Shown: in pieces, positions 37,405 through 46,700 of the stretch
Position numbering within the stretch: the stretch's first letter is position 1
Layout: each line of letters starts with the position of its first letter
Assembly (NCBI GenBank): GCA_043744255.1
Contig: JAYTVA010000058.1
Location: forward strand, 17,155 to 81,154
From: UKL13-2 sp043744255
GTDB taxonomy: Bacteria > Pseudomonadota > Gammaproteobacteria > Burkholderiales > Usitatibacteraceae
Length of the DNA stretch: 64,000 bases
Reading direction: 5' to 3'
Notes under the pieces: generated by a model
What the model saw: only the letters and a program-made list of their open reading frames with translations
The model's database searches: none
Told to the model about the DNA's origin: nothing
Position numbers and translations under genes: made by a program

Positions 37405-38985
37405 ATGAATACGTTCAAAAAGAAGTCTTTGCATGCAGCGGTGTTGGCAGGCTTGGGAGCACTTGGTGCTGCCGGGACCGCGGACGCTGTTCACCTGAAT
37501 CCAGATGGTCTGGGTCAAGTGTTGATTTACCCGTATTACACAGCGCGCTCTGCCGGTGCTGCGGCGTACAACACCGCCATGTCTGTCGTCAACTCGACGA
37601 ACCAGACAAAACTCGTCAAAGTGCGTTTCCTTGAAGGCCGTAACAGCCGCGAGGTATTGGACTTTAACTTGTGGCTTTCCCCGGCCGACATCTGGACTGG
37701 CGTAGTTGTGCCGACGGCGGACGGTGCAAAGCTCATCACCAATGACAATTCGTGCGTGACGCCTAGCGATTTGTTTACGCGTCCTGATAGCACGGGCGCG
37801 GGCTTTAAGAATTTCCAGTTTTCCGGCACTTTCCAGGATGGCGGCCCAGCTGAGCTGGATCGTACCCGCGAAGGCTACATGGAAGTTATCGAAATGGCAG
37901 TGGTCACCAGCACCTTGCTGACCGGCTATGCAAAGCATGGTGCTACTGGCGTTCCTGCTAATTGCCCCGCGCTTGATAGCTATGACATCAACAGCGGCAG
38001 CGGTTTTGTCTATCTGCCCGGCACGTACCTCTCCCCACCTTCGGGCGGTCTGTTTGGACGTGAGCTAGTGTTGGCTGCTGAAACCGGTGCTAACTACACT
38101 CTCGATGCAACCGCACTTGACGCTTGGTCCGACGTAGTTCGCTACAGCCAAACCGGTAGCTTGGCTCCAAGCTTGGGATTGGCAAGCCCCCCAGTCTCCA
38201 ATGTATTCGTTGGTGCTGGTGGTTCAGGTAGCGGTGTTACGGGTGTCGTAAGCACCAATTGGCTCGGTACGGTAAGCGCAGCTACGCCTGGAACGCTTGC
38301 GTTCTCTGCAGCAATCATGCGCAATACCGTGTTGAACGAGTTCGTGTTGGACGCTAATACCGCCTCCAAGACGGATTGGGTGTTGACATTCCCAACCAAG
38401 CGCTACTTCGTAAACGTCGGTACGGGCGCTGCTACTGCCCCATTCAACAGCAACTTCCTGATGCCAGGCCCAGGCTCGTGTGATGGTTATTCTCCAGCGG
38501 TGTACAACCGTGAAGAAGGCACCATCGGCGGACCAACGTCAGTCATCCTGCCGTCGCCACTGCCACCAGGTCAAACAATTGTTGGTTCCAATGTTTGCTG
38601 GGAAGCCACGGTTATTCCTTTCACCACGTCTAGCTTGTTGGGCTCCATCAACACGTCAGGCTTGGCACCATCAATCTTTGCTTTCGTGAATGGCGCAACG
38701 ACAACTCCGGGTAGCAGAACCACCCCAGGCTTGCCGACGACGCAAGGTCCAAACGGTTGGATGCAAATCGCATTTGCGAATGGCGCAGTCCCGGTTGCGC
38801 CTAGCATTGCACCGCCGGCTGGCGCTGCGTTTGTGTACAGCGGTGGCGCAGCTGCGGTTGCGACTCCTGGTGTCCATTTCGGCTTGCCAGTTATCAGCGC
38901 ATCGTTCTCGAACTTCAACCGCGCTGGTGTTATTTCGCAATATGGCTTCGCTTCACCAGCCAAATACACGCGTAACATCCAGTAA
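37405..38985 (+). CDS. Secreted or surface protein, family unknown
   Basis: A 526-residue exported protein of unknown role. The signal peptide (LHAAVLAGLGALGAAGTADA) precedes the mature start VHLNPDGLGQVLIYPYYTAR. This start motif is shared by a family of uncharacterised proteobacterial surface proteins as far as I recall. The body is rich in Gly, Ala, Thr, Val and Asn and almost lacks Lys, as in beta-rich outer-surface or S-layer-like proteins. A promoter-like element, a strong ribosome-binding site and a tight terminator suggest a highly expressed single gene. It sits downstream of the secretion operon, so it is a candidate type II substrate, which is inference only. Confidence 0.75.
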   Translation: MNTFKKKSLHAAVLAGLGALGAAGTADAVHLNPDGLGQVLIYPYYTARSAGAAAYNTAMSVVNSTNQTKLVKVRFLEGRNSREVLDFNLWLSPADIWTGVVVPTADGAKLITNDNSCVTPSDLFTRPDSTGAGFKNFQFSGTFQDGGPAELDRTREGYMEVIEMAVVTSTLLTGYAKHGATGVPANCPALDSYDINSGSGFVYLPGTYLSPPSGGLFGRELVLAAETGANYTLDATALDAWSDVVRYSQTGSLAPSLGLASPPVSNVFVGAGGSGSGVTGVVSTNWLGTVSAATPGTLAFSAAIMRNTVLNEFVLDANTASKTDWVLTFPTKRYFVNVGTGAATAPFNSNFLMPGPGSCDGYSPAVYNREEGTIGGPTSVILPSPLPPGQTIVGSNVCWEATVIPFTTSSLLGSINTSGLAPSIFAFVNGATTTPGSRTTPGLPTTQGPNGWMQIAFANGAVPVAPSIAPPAGAAFVYSGGAAAVATPGVHFGLPVISASFSNFNRAGVISQYGFASPAKYTRNIQ

Positions 38986-39019
38986 GCGGTAGATTCAAGG
39001 ATTAGCGTTTTGCTAAAAC

Positions 39020-39047
39020 AAAAAAGGGAGCTCCGGCTCCCTTTTTT
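39020..39047 (+). terminator. Rho-independent terminator of the 37405 gene
   Basis: Stem GGGAGC/GCTCCC with loop TCCG, extended by A and T pairs, followed by a T run (39042-39047). Confidence 0.9.
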
Positions 39048-39173
39048 GTGTCCCCGTGACACCAGAGTTCACGTCTGCATTCAGACTCGACGCGTATAAT
39101 CGCGACACCAAATAAAAACATATAGAGCAATTTCGCTCAACCATTGCCCCTAACCCACTACGAGGATCGACCC

Positions 39174-40499
39174 ATGTTGAGAATCAATCGAAATTTGTCC
39201 ACGATTTTTATTTGTGTTTTTTCGCTGCTTGGTCTGAGTTTTGGCGCAGCCGCACAAAACATCACCGTCACCAACGCAAGCACCAACGCGTCTACCACCT
39301 GTACCGGCACCTGGACTTCAACCGTGAGTGCATCGGGAACGACCGTAACGATCCCGGGCGCGTGCCTAGGAGTTGCGACCGCATGTACCGGCGCACCAAC
39401 GATTTCCTCAATTGCGCCACTCTCCGGCGCACCAGGCACCGTCGTCACCGTCACCGGCACTAACCTGTGTTCCGTCAGCGGAGTCACCATAAATGGCGTT
39501 GCCGCTAGTGGCATCAGCGCGACCGGCACCTCCCTGTCGGCTACAGTGGCATCAACCACGACCGGTACTGGTGTTGTTTCCGTAACAACCGCCAATCCAC
39601 CCGCCGCAACGTCAGCCCAATCATTTACCGTCACCGCGGCCGTCCCGATTCCTAGCATTAGCTCGATTTTGCCTTCATCAGCCGCACCTGGCGATACGGT
39701 CACCATCACCGGCGTGAATTTTGGCGCGGGCTCCACCGTATCTTTTGGCGGCACGGTCGCAACGGTTGGCACCACGACCGCTACAACCATTAGCGTCACC
39801 ATCCCGTCCACTCTCACCCCAGGATCCACTCCTCTCGTGACCGTCAGCGCAGGTGGCGTAACCAGCGCGCAGTTTGGCTACCCACTCAAGTCGGTGGGCG
39901 GCAGCGCGGGGGTATACTCAGTCGAAGGCGTCCTGATTCCTAGTACTTCCAAACAGAACGCTGGCCTAAACGCGCCATTTCATACAGGCCTCTCCGGCGC
40001 GGGCCTAAATGCCTTCGCGGTCGATCTCGCGCGTTTGCCTGCGCATAATTGCGCAACTGCAACCCCGCCTATCCAGCGTTTGTGGTGGCACAATATTGAC
40101 TTCAATACTTACAAAGGCACGGCGGACACGCTCTTACTCGCACCAGGTGAAGCCATGACTTGGGCATTTGTGGCACCGGCCTCCGGCAGCAGCTCCATCG
40201 ACTACGACTTGGGTGGCCAAACCAAACCAGCGCCAGCGTTCGTATCAGTTTCCACGACGCCGTGCGATTTTGACACCACGAAGGTTGGTCGTGATGGGTG
40301 CTTCGTTTCCGGGTACACCGCTTCGATCTACTACACCATCACCGCTGGCGCCTCCGCAAGTCCATATCAGTGTAAATTACAACCCGGCGTAACCTACTAC
40401 ATGAACATCAGGGTACAGAGTGCGCTAACGAGCCCCAATACGGACGCTTGCTTAGCGCTAGGCGGTGGTCTTTGTGGCGGCCTTCTTCAAATCTATTAA
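39174..40499 (+). CDS. Secreted protein with two IPT/TIG domains
   Basis: A 441-residue protein starting at the ATG at 39174, with GAGGA upstream. A signal peptide ending near GAAAQ is followed by a Thr/Ser-rich N-terminal part and two IPT/TIG immunoglobulin-like domains. Their typical starts are PTISSIAPLSGAPGTVVTVT near residue 78 and PSISSILPSSAAPGDTVTIT near residue 161. The C-terminal 200 residues (AFVAPASGSSSIDYDLGG, CKLQPGVTYYMNIRVQS) are unlike anything I can name and contain paired cysteines. An extracellular binding role is plausible. The gene is bounded by terminators on both sides. Confidence 0.8.
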   Translation: MLRINRNLSTIFICVFSLLGLSFGAAAQNITVTNASTNASTTCTGTWTSTVSASGTTVTIPGACLGVATACTGAPTISSIAPLSGAPGTVVTVTGTNLCSVSGVTINGVAASGISATGTSLSATVASTTTGTGVVSVTTANPPAATSAQSFTVTAAVPIPSISSILPSSAAPGDTVTITGVNFGAGSTVSFGGTVATVGTTTATTISVTIPSTLTPGSTPLVTVSAGGVTSAQFGYPLKSVGGSAGVYSVEGVLIPSTSKQNAGLNAPFHTGLSGAGLNAFAVDLARLPAHNCATATPPIQRLWWHNIDFNTYKGTADTLLLAPGEAMTWAFVAPASGSSSIDYDLGGQTKPAPAFVSVSTTPCDFDTTKVGRDGCFVSGYTASIYYTITAGASASPYQCKLQPGVTYYMNIRVQSALTSPNTDACLALGGGLCGGLLQIY

Positions 40500-40517
40500 T
40501 TCGCACAGGAAGTAGCT

Positions 40518-40552
40518 GGAGCGGGTGGGAGACCACCCGCTCCAATTTTTTT
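40518..40552 (+). terminator. Strong terminator abutting the ppiC start codon
   Basis: A perfect 11-bp stem GGAGCGGGTGG/CCACCCGCTCC with loop GAGA is followed by AA and seven Ts (40546-40552). The ATG of the next gene starts at 40553, directly after the T run. Confidence 0.92.
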
Positions 40553-41512
40553 ATGAAAAATCTCTTTACGTTGTTGCTCGCGATGTTGTTAGTGGCATGC
40601 GCGTCCGTGCGGGCTGCAGTCGAGCCAGACACAGTGCTCGTTTCCAGCGCTACCGTCAAAATCACCAAAGCAGATTTGGACGCAGAATTAATGCGTATCC
40701 CTGAAGCGGATCGCTTTGAATTCCTTCTCAGTCGCGGCCGGATCGCTGGCATGCTCGAAAACATGCTGCTAAATCGCGTGTTGGCGGGCGAAGCTGTGCA
40801 AAACAAACTCGACCAGAACCCGAAAGTAAAGGACGAGATTCGCCTACAGACCGAACGTCTACTCGCCAAGCACCGCGGTGATCAAATCCTCCGGGAAACT
40901 GGACTGAAAGATTTCAATTCTTCCGCTCGCGAACTCTATCTCACCGATCCCAAAAAATCCACGCGCCCCGCGATGTACAAGACGTGGCAAACGCTAATTT
41001 CGACCGCCAATCGGGATAAGGCCGCCGCAAAAGCCAAGGCAATGGAAGTACGCGCAAAAGTGTTGCGCGGCGACGATCTTGAAGCGTTGGCCAAAGAATA
41101 CTCCGACGACCCTACTGTGACCGACAACGGCGGCTCGTTAGCACTACTGGAGGCGCGTAATTTTGAGACCACCTTTGCAGATGCGCTAACGCGTCTCAAA
41201 CTAGGCGAAACCAGTCAGCCGGTTGAAACCAAGTACGGGTTTCACATTCTCTATTTGTTGGAGATGCAACCAGAAAAAAAATTCAGCTTTGAGGAAATGA
41301 AGCCGCAGTTACTTATCGAAGCGCGCAACACCTATCTCAAAGCAGCATACGAAGTGCATTTGCTGCGGATCAAAGAAGATCCTAGCATCAAGCTAAACAC
41401 CGTTGCGCTGGACGCACTGAGGCCCATCCTTCCAGACAAGGTCGAGGCCAACTTCGTGCAACCGGAAACGATTAAGGCGCCGCCGCGCAAATCAGCTGCT
41501 CCGGCAAAATAG
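40553..41512 (+). CDS. Parvulin-type peptidyl-prolyl isomerase lipoprotein
   Basis: A 319-residue PpiC/SurA-like foldase. The lipoprotein signal MKNLFTLLLAMLLVAC predicts membrane anchoring. A helical N-terminal chaperone part (RIAGMLENMLLNRVLAGEAV) precedes one rotamase domain (ALAKEYSDDPTVTDNGGSLA, LGETSQPVETKYGFHILYLL). The only plausible ATG lies immediately after a terminator and has no free ribosome-binding site, since GGAG and GGGTGGGAG are in the stem. It probably folds exported proteins such as those encoded just upstream, which is inference. Confidence 0.85.
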   Translation: MKNLFTLLLAMLLVACASVRAAVEPDTVLVSSATVKITKADLDAELMRIPEADRFEFLLSRGRIAGMLENMLLNRVLAGEAVQNKLDQNPKVKDEIRLQTERLLAKHRGDQILRETGLKDFNSSARELYLTDPKKSTRPAMYKTWQTLISTANRDKAAAKAKAMEVRAKVLRGDDLEALAKEYSDDPTVTDNGGSLALLEARNFETTFADALTRLKLGETSQPVETKYGFHILYLLEMQPEKKFSFEEMKPQLLIEARNTYLKAAYEVHLLRIKEDPSIKLNTVALDALRPILPDKVEANFVQPETIKAPPRKSAAPAK

Positions 41513-41650
41513 CGACTGGAAATTAGCAATGGGCGGCGTGGAAGTATCCCCGCGCGCCCCACTGCCATCTTGCGGTGGCGGTTCGGTAACGCCCCTCCTG
41601 CAATAGAGACTTTGCCGTTGCATGTAGCCGTGTCTGAACGTTGGAAAACG

Positions 41651-42424
41651 ATGTCCCGCCAGACCCTCGACCTCCTTCACACCTTCACCCTCCGCGAAAT
41701 CCGCACCCGCTACAGCGGCAGCGTGATGGGGCTCGCGTGGGCGTGGATCGGGCCGATCACGATGTTGTTGATCTACGCCTTCGTGTTCGGCAACATTCTC
41801 AAGCCTGGCGCGCAGGCGTTGGACGCGCCCAACTACCTCCTGTTCGTCGCCAGCGCGCTTTGGCCGTGGATGATTTTCTCCGACGGGCTGATGCGCGGGA
41901 TGGGCGCGATTCACGCGAACGCCAGTCTGGTGCGCAAAGTCGCATTTCCCCACGCGGTTCTAGTCTTGGCCTCGCTGGCCAGTGCGGCAGCGCTACATTT
42001 CGCAGGCTATATCGTGGTCTTAGCGGGGCTTGCATATTTGTATGGGGGAATCTCGCTCACTGGCGTGTTGGCAGCGCTCCCAACATTGCTATCCCTGTTC
42101 ATCTTCACCTTGGGCCTAGCACTCCTGTTCGCCGGTTTGCAAACGCTGATGCGGGACGTCGAGCAAGCGATGAATCCCGCGCTCGCCATGCTGCAATTTC
42201 TGACACCGGTTATGTACCCGCTGTCGATCATCCCCCAACCGTATCGCGACTGGATGAGCTGGAACCCGCTCGCGATCATGATCACGCGAATTCGTCAGCA
42301 ATTGTTCAATAACGATGGCTGGCAAACCGCTGACCTCATCATCCCGATCATTGCGCTCGTCACGCTCGCCATCGGCTACGCCGTCTTTAAGCGCCTCTCT
42401 CCGCACTTCGAAGACTTCCTGTAA
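41651..42424 (+). CDS. ABC-2 type polysaccharide exporter permease (Wzm-like)
   Basis: A 257-residue inner-membrane permease with six hydrophobic segments and the ABC-2 family signatures LREIRTRYSGSVMGLAWAWI near the N-terminus and LTPVMYPLSIIPQPYRDWMS. The start chosen is the ATG at 41651 with GGAAAA upstream; longer in-frame starts back to 41570 are possible. Together with the next gene it forms a Wzm/Wzt-type exporter for lipid-linked glycans such as O-antigen or teichoic-type polymers. A 108-bp gap separates the two genes. Confidence 0.88.
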   Translation: MSRQTLDLLHTFTLREIRTRYSGSVMGLAWAWIGPITMLLIYAFVFGNILKPGAQALDAPNYLLFVASALWPWMIFSDGLMRGMGAIHANASLVRKVAFPHAVLVLASLASAAALHFAGYIVVLAGLAYLYGGISLTGVLAALPTLLSLFIFTLGLALLFAGLQTLMRDVEQAMNPALAMLQFLTPVMYPLSIIPQPYRDWMSWNPLAIMITRIRQQLFNNDGWQTADLIIPIIALVTLAIGYAVFKRLSPHFEDFL

Positions 42425-42532
42425 GCACGGCTCGACTGCGGCTCCGCAGAATATAATTTGCAGCGCGCAGTCTTCCATGGAATCACTCCCGGTTCTGGCG
42501 CCCTTCTCGCCTCAATCCAGTAAGCTCACGCA

Positions 42533-43753
42533 ATGCCCATACCGCCGATTCCCACCGACACATTGCTCACCGTCAACCACGTCGGCAAAAACTATCCGCG
42601 CCTGCAATCAAGTGGCGGCCGCCTTCGCACGCTTTACGAATTGCTCGCAGGCAAGGCCGTTCACAGCCATTTCACTGCGTTGCAGGACATTAGCTTTGAG
42701 GTGAAGGCGGGCGAATCGTGGGGCATCATCGGTGAAAACGGCGCGGGCAAATCGACGCTGATGAAAATCATCGCCGGCGTCGTCAAACCGACTTCGGGCG
42801 CATGTCATGTCAACGGTCGCGTCGCCGCGTTGCTCGAACTTGGCACTGGCTTTCACCCCGAGTACTCCGGGCGCGAAAACGTATTTCTCTCGGCGTCGCT
42901 GATGGGCTGGACGCGTGCCGAAACCAATCAACACCTTGATGAAATTCTCGCGTTCGCCGACATCGGTGAGCACCTCGACCAGCCCATCAAGACCTATTCC
43001 TCGGGCATGGTGGTGCGCTTGGGCTTTGCTATCGCAACTGCACTCTCGCCCGATATTCTCGTTACCGACGAAGTGCTCGCGGTCGGCGACGAATCCTTCC
43101 AGAAAAAATGCATGCGCTGGATGGAAGCGTATCGCAACAATGGCGGCACGCTCATCCTCTGTTCGCATAGCATGTATCACATCCAAACGTTGTGCGCGAA
43201 GGCCATCTGGATTCACCATGGTCGTGCCGAAATGCAGGGCGACGCATTCACCGTGACGCAAGCCTACTTGGCCTACCACGAGCAAAAAAACACCGCGCAA
43301 AAACAGCATGACGAGGCTCGGATTCCCCACGGCGTCCATCCACGGCTCGAAAAAATCGCTGTCGAAAATTCTGCGCACGCTGCGCAAATCACGTTTCAAA
43401 TGGGCGATACCATCACCCTGTCGGGTACCTTCTACTCGCCCGAGGACGTGCCGACGGTGGTCAGCGTCGGCGTCGTGCGCGTCGATGGCACGCCGGTTTA
43501 CGGTGGTTTTTCCAACGATAGCGGATTCATCGCCAACCGCGTCGCCGCCAAGCAATTCGCATTTCGCTTCGTGTTGCCAGACGTCATCTTGCTGCCGGGT
43601 CGCTATCACTTTCGCGCGCACACTCTCGACGAATTCGGCTTGCGCCTCTTCGATACCTTGCAAGAAGAATTTACTGTCACCGGCAATTCGCGTGAACACG
43701 GTTTCGTTCGCCTGCAACATCGCTGGGAAACCACCGGCGGCGGCGCGCCATGA
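42533..43753 (+). CDS. ABC exporter ATPase with C-terminal glycan-binding domain (Wzt-like)
   Basis: A 406-residue ATPase. Walker A is GENGAGKST near residue 67, the signature is YSSGM near residue 155 and Walker B is DILVTDEVLA. The H-loop is LCSHSMYHIQ. After residue 260 comes a beta-rich C-terminal domain of about 145 residues (GDTITLSGTFYSPEDVPTVV, FRFVLPDVILLPGRYHFRAH) of the Wzt carbohydrate-binding type, which recognises the terminal modification of the glycan before export. The stop overlaps the ATG of the large TPR transferase gene (ATGA), implying coupled expression. Confidence 0.92.
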   Translation: MPIPPIPTDTLLTVNHVGKNYPRLQSSGGRLRTLYELLAGKAVHSHFTALQDISFEVKAGESWGIIGENGAGKSTLMKIIAGVVKPTSGACHVNGRVAALLELGTGFHPEYSGRENVFLSASLMGWTRAETNQHLDEILAFADIGEHLDQPIKTYSSGMVVRLGFAIATALSPDILVTDEVLAVGDESFQKKCMRWMEAYRNNGGTLILCSHSMYHIQTLCAKAIWIHHGRAEMQGDAFTVTQAYLAYHEQKNTAQKQHDEARIPHGVHPRLEKIAVENSAHAAQITFQMGDTITLSGTFYSPEDVPTVVSVGVVRVDGTPVYGGFSNDSGFIANRVAAKQFAFRFVLPDVILLPGRYHFRAHTLDEFGLRLFDTLQEEFTVTGNSREHGFVRLQHRWETTGGGAP

Positions 43754-46700
43754 GCCAACCTACGACCCTCGACGACCTCAGTCAACACGCACTCGCACTG
43801 CAACGCGCGGGCAAGCCACTAGAAGCCGCGCAAGCCTACATCAACATCGTCCGGCAAGTCGCTGACCATTGGCCCTCGTACTACAACCTCGGCCTCGTGT
43901 TTCAAGAGCTCAAACGCATAGATGATGCGCGCGTCGCGTACGAGCGCGCTGTGCAATTCAATCCGCAACTCGCACAGGGCTGGAACAACCTCGGCATCGT
44001 GCTGCAAGCACTCAAGCGCGATGACCAAGCGATCACCGCTTACCAACGAGCCATTGCCATCGACCCGTCCCTCGCGCAGGCGCGCTACAACATCGCCATC
44101 GTGCAGCAATCGCGCGGTCGCTTCACCGATTCTACTGAGTCGCTGAGGCTCGCCGTCGCTGCCAATCCAAAAGACGATAATGCTTGGGACGCCTTATACC
44201 GCGCGCTTCTCGCGTTGAAGCGTCAAGAGGACGCCGTGCAGGCGTTCATAGATTGGGAAGCAGCACTCGGCCAATCGCCGCTGCTCACGGCGGCGGGTCT
44301 CGCACAGTCGCGTTTTCTCGGTGATCGCGTGCGCGAAGCCGCCTATCTCAAACTCGCCATCGACTGGCCGTTTCCGGATCCGAGGCCCGAACAACTCATT
44401 CCGATCCTCGGCATGATTCAATATTTCGATGTCGATGGCGCCTCACTGCTGCGTTGCTACCAGCGCTTCGATGCGGCGGTTGCTGCGACGCACCCGTTGC
44501 CAATTGCGCCGTTGCCACGCCGCAGCGCTGGTCAGAAAATTCGTGTGGGCTATGTTTCGGCCGATTTTCGTCGGCACGTGATGGGTCAAATCATGCTCGA
44601 CGTGTTGCGCGCACACGACCGCGAGCGATTCTCGATTCATCTCATCTCCACTGCTGAATCCCGCTATCTCGACGCGACGACCGAGGAATTCAAGAAGTTA
44701 TCGGATGCCTTTGTTGACGCCAGCAACATGACCGATCTCGACGCCGCGCGCGCCATCGCTGAATTCGATCTCGATGTACTGGTCGATCTCGCCGGACAAA
44801 CCATGGGCGGACGCCCAATCATCTACGCGCACCGACCCGCGCGCAAAATCGTCACGCACCTCGGCTACCACGGCAGCCTCGGTCTATCGGCGGTGGACTA
44901 CAAACTCACAGATCGGCTCGCCGATCCGCCAGAGGCTGCTGAGTTTCAGATCGAAAAGCCGTTCTATCTTGATAGCTGCCTATTTCCTTTTGCGCACGTC
45001 GAATCGTCCGCTGAGGAGGAGCGTCACTACATGGGCCAACGTCGCGAAGGCGAATTTGTGTTCGGGACGTTCGTTAACGTACTCAAGCTCTCGGCACGTT
45101 GCGTTGTCACTTGGGCAAAAATTTTGCAAGCAGCGCCCAACGCGGTACTCGCCTTTTCTCCGCTCACTTCCGACGATGAGCCCAGCATTCGTCGCGCCAC
45201 CTCGGCCGCGGGTATCGATCCTTCACGCCTGCGCTTTATCGCTTCACATACGAGTGTCGGTGGGCAACGTGCCCGCCACGCCCTAATCGACGCGGTTCTC
45301 GACACGTTTCCGTATGCGGGCGGTGACACCACGCTGGCCGCGCTTGACCGCGATGTGCCGGTCATCACGCTTACCGGCAAACGCAATGCGGAGCGCGTCG
45401 GTGTCAGTCTACTCACGCATCTCGGCGTCACCGATACGATTTGCACAACCGAAGCTGAATACATCGCGTGCGCGGTGCGGATGGCGAGTGATCGTGATTG
45501 GCATCAGGCCATGCGTACGCGCTTCAAGTCTGCGCGCGAACGGTCGAGCTTTGCCAAGGTCGCCACACACGCGCGCGCTCTTGAATTGGCGTACGTCACG
45601 ATCGCTGCTGAATCAACGCTGGAAAATTCATCGCTCTCCGCAAAAAAATTCTTCCAACGATTTTCCGAGACGGTGCGCGCGCACCAACGTGCGCAGCAGT
45701 CGGATCAACTCGGGCAAATCGACATGCAATATGCCGCCCTCGAAGCCGAACAACCCGGCTATGTGCCGTTGTTAAGACTGCGCGCCGCCGTCGCAAAGTC
45801 CAATAACGACGGCGTACGCGAGCAAGAATTGCTCGCAAAGGCCCATGCCACCTTGCCAAGTGATCCCTCGGTTGCGGTCGCCTTAGCTGATGCGCTGATG
45901 GATGCGGGTGCGTATGGTGACGCCGCACAAGTATTGAAAATGAGCTTGGCGTTATCGCCCAACGACGACAATTTGCAAATCGCCCAAGCACGTTTGTACC
46001 TGCGCCTAGCACGCACTGCCGAGGCGCACGACGCCGCGACGACGGTCGTCAACCGTGCGCCGACCAATGTAGATGCGCGCCTGCTGCAAGCCAATGCGCT
46101 CGCCGAACTTGGTCGCGTCGCGGAGGCCTTCGCAAGTTACGGCCAAGTCTTGTCGCTCGCACCCAACCACCTCGGCGCCAATTACAACGCCGGGCTGTTG
46201 GCGCTCGAAGGCGGTGCGGCAGCCAGCGCAGAGCCGCTGCTACGCAAGGCCGTGGAAATTGATTCGCGGCACGAGCTTGCACACCTCAGACTCGCCGAAG
46301 CACTCCAGGCGCAACACAAAACCGAGGCGTGGATTGGTCTCGCCAAACGACTCGCCGCTGAATTTCCGCGCTCACTCGCCGCACGCCTCACTCGTGCCGA
46401 AGCATGGCGCTATGAAGGTGAATTGGCGCGCGAGTCCGCAGAGATCGTGCAAGTTGCCGAGGCGCTCGTGGCCGAGCCCGATCACCATTTGGTTGAGGAA
46501 ACCGCCGCGCGTATTCTGCGGCGGCGCACCGCAGTCGGTCTGTCAGACGCGCTTGTTGATGCGTTAAAGTTTCGCCACGCCGCCGCCGTGCAAGCACTCC
46601 ATGGCGTTGCCGCGCCATCGCTGCCATCGCGCGCTGACGCACTGCGAATTGGCATGCTGATCGAGACTGGCGACACGCGCAACGGTATTGATGACCATCG

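Noticed and set aside
42608..43720. 370-residue reverse-strand ORF opposite the Wzt-like ATPase gene
   Set aside because: It lies fully antisense to a gene with complete ABC motifs, and its composition is that of a GC-biased shadow frame.
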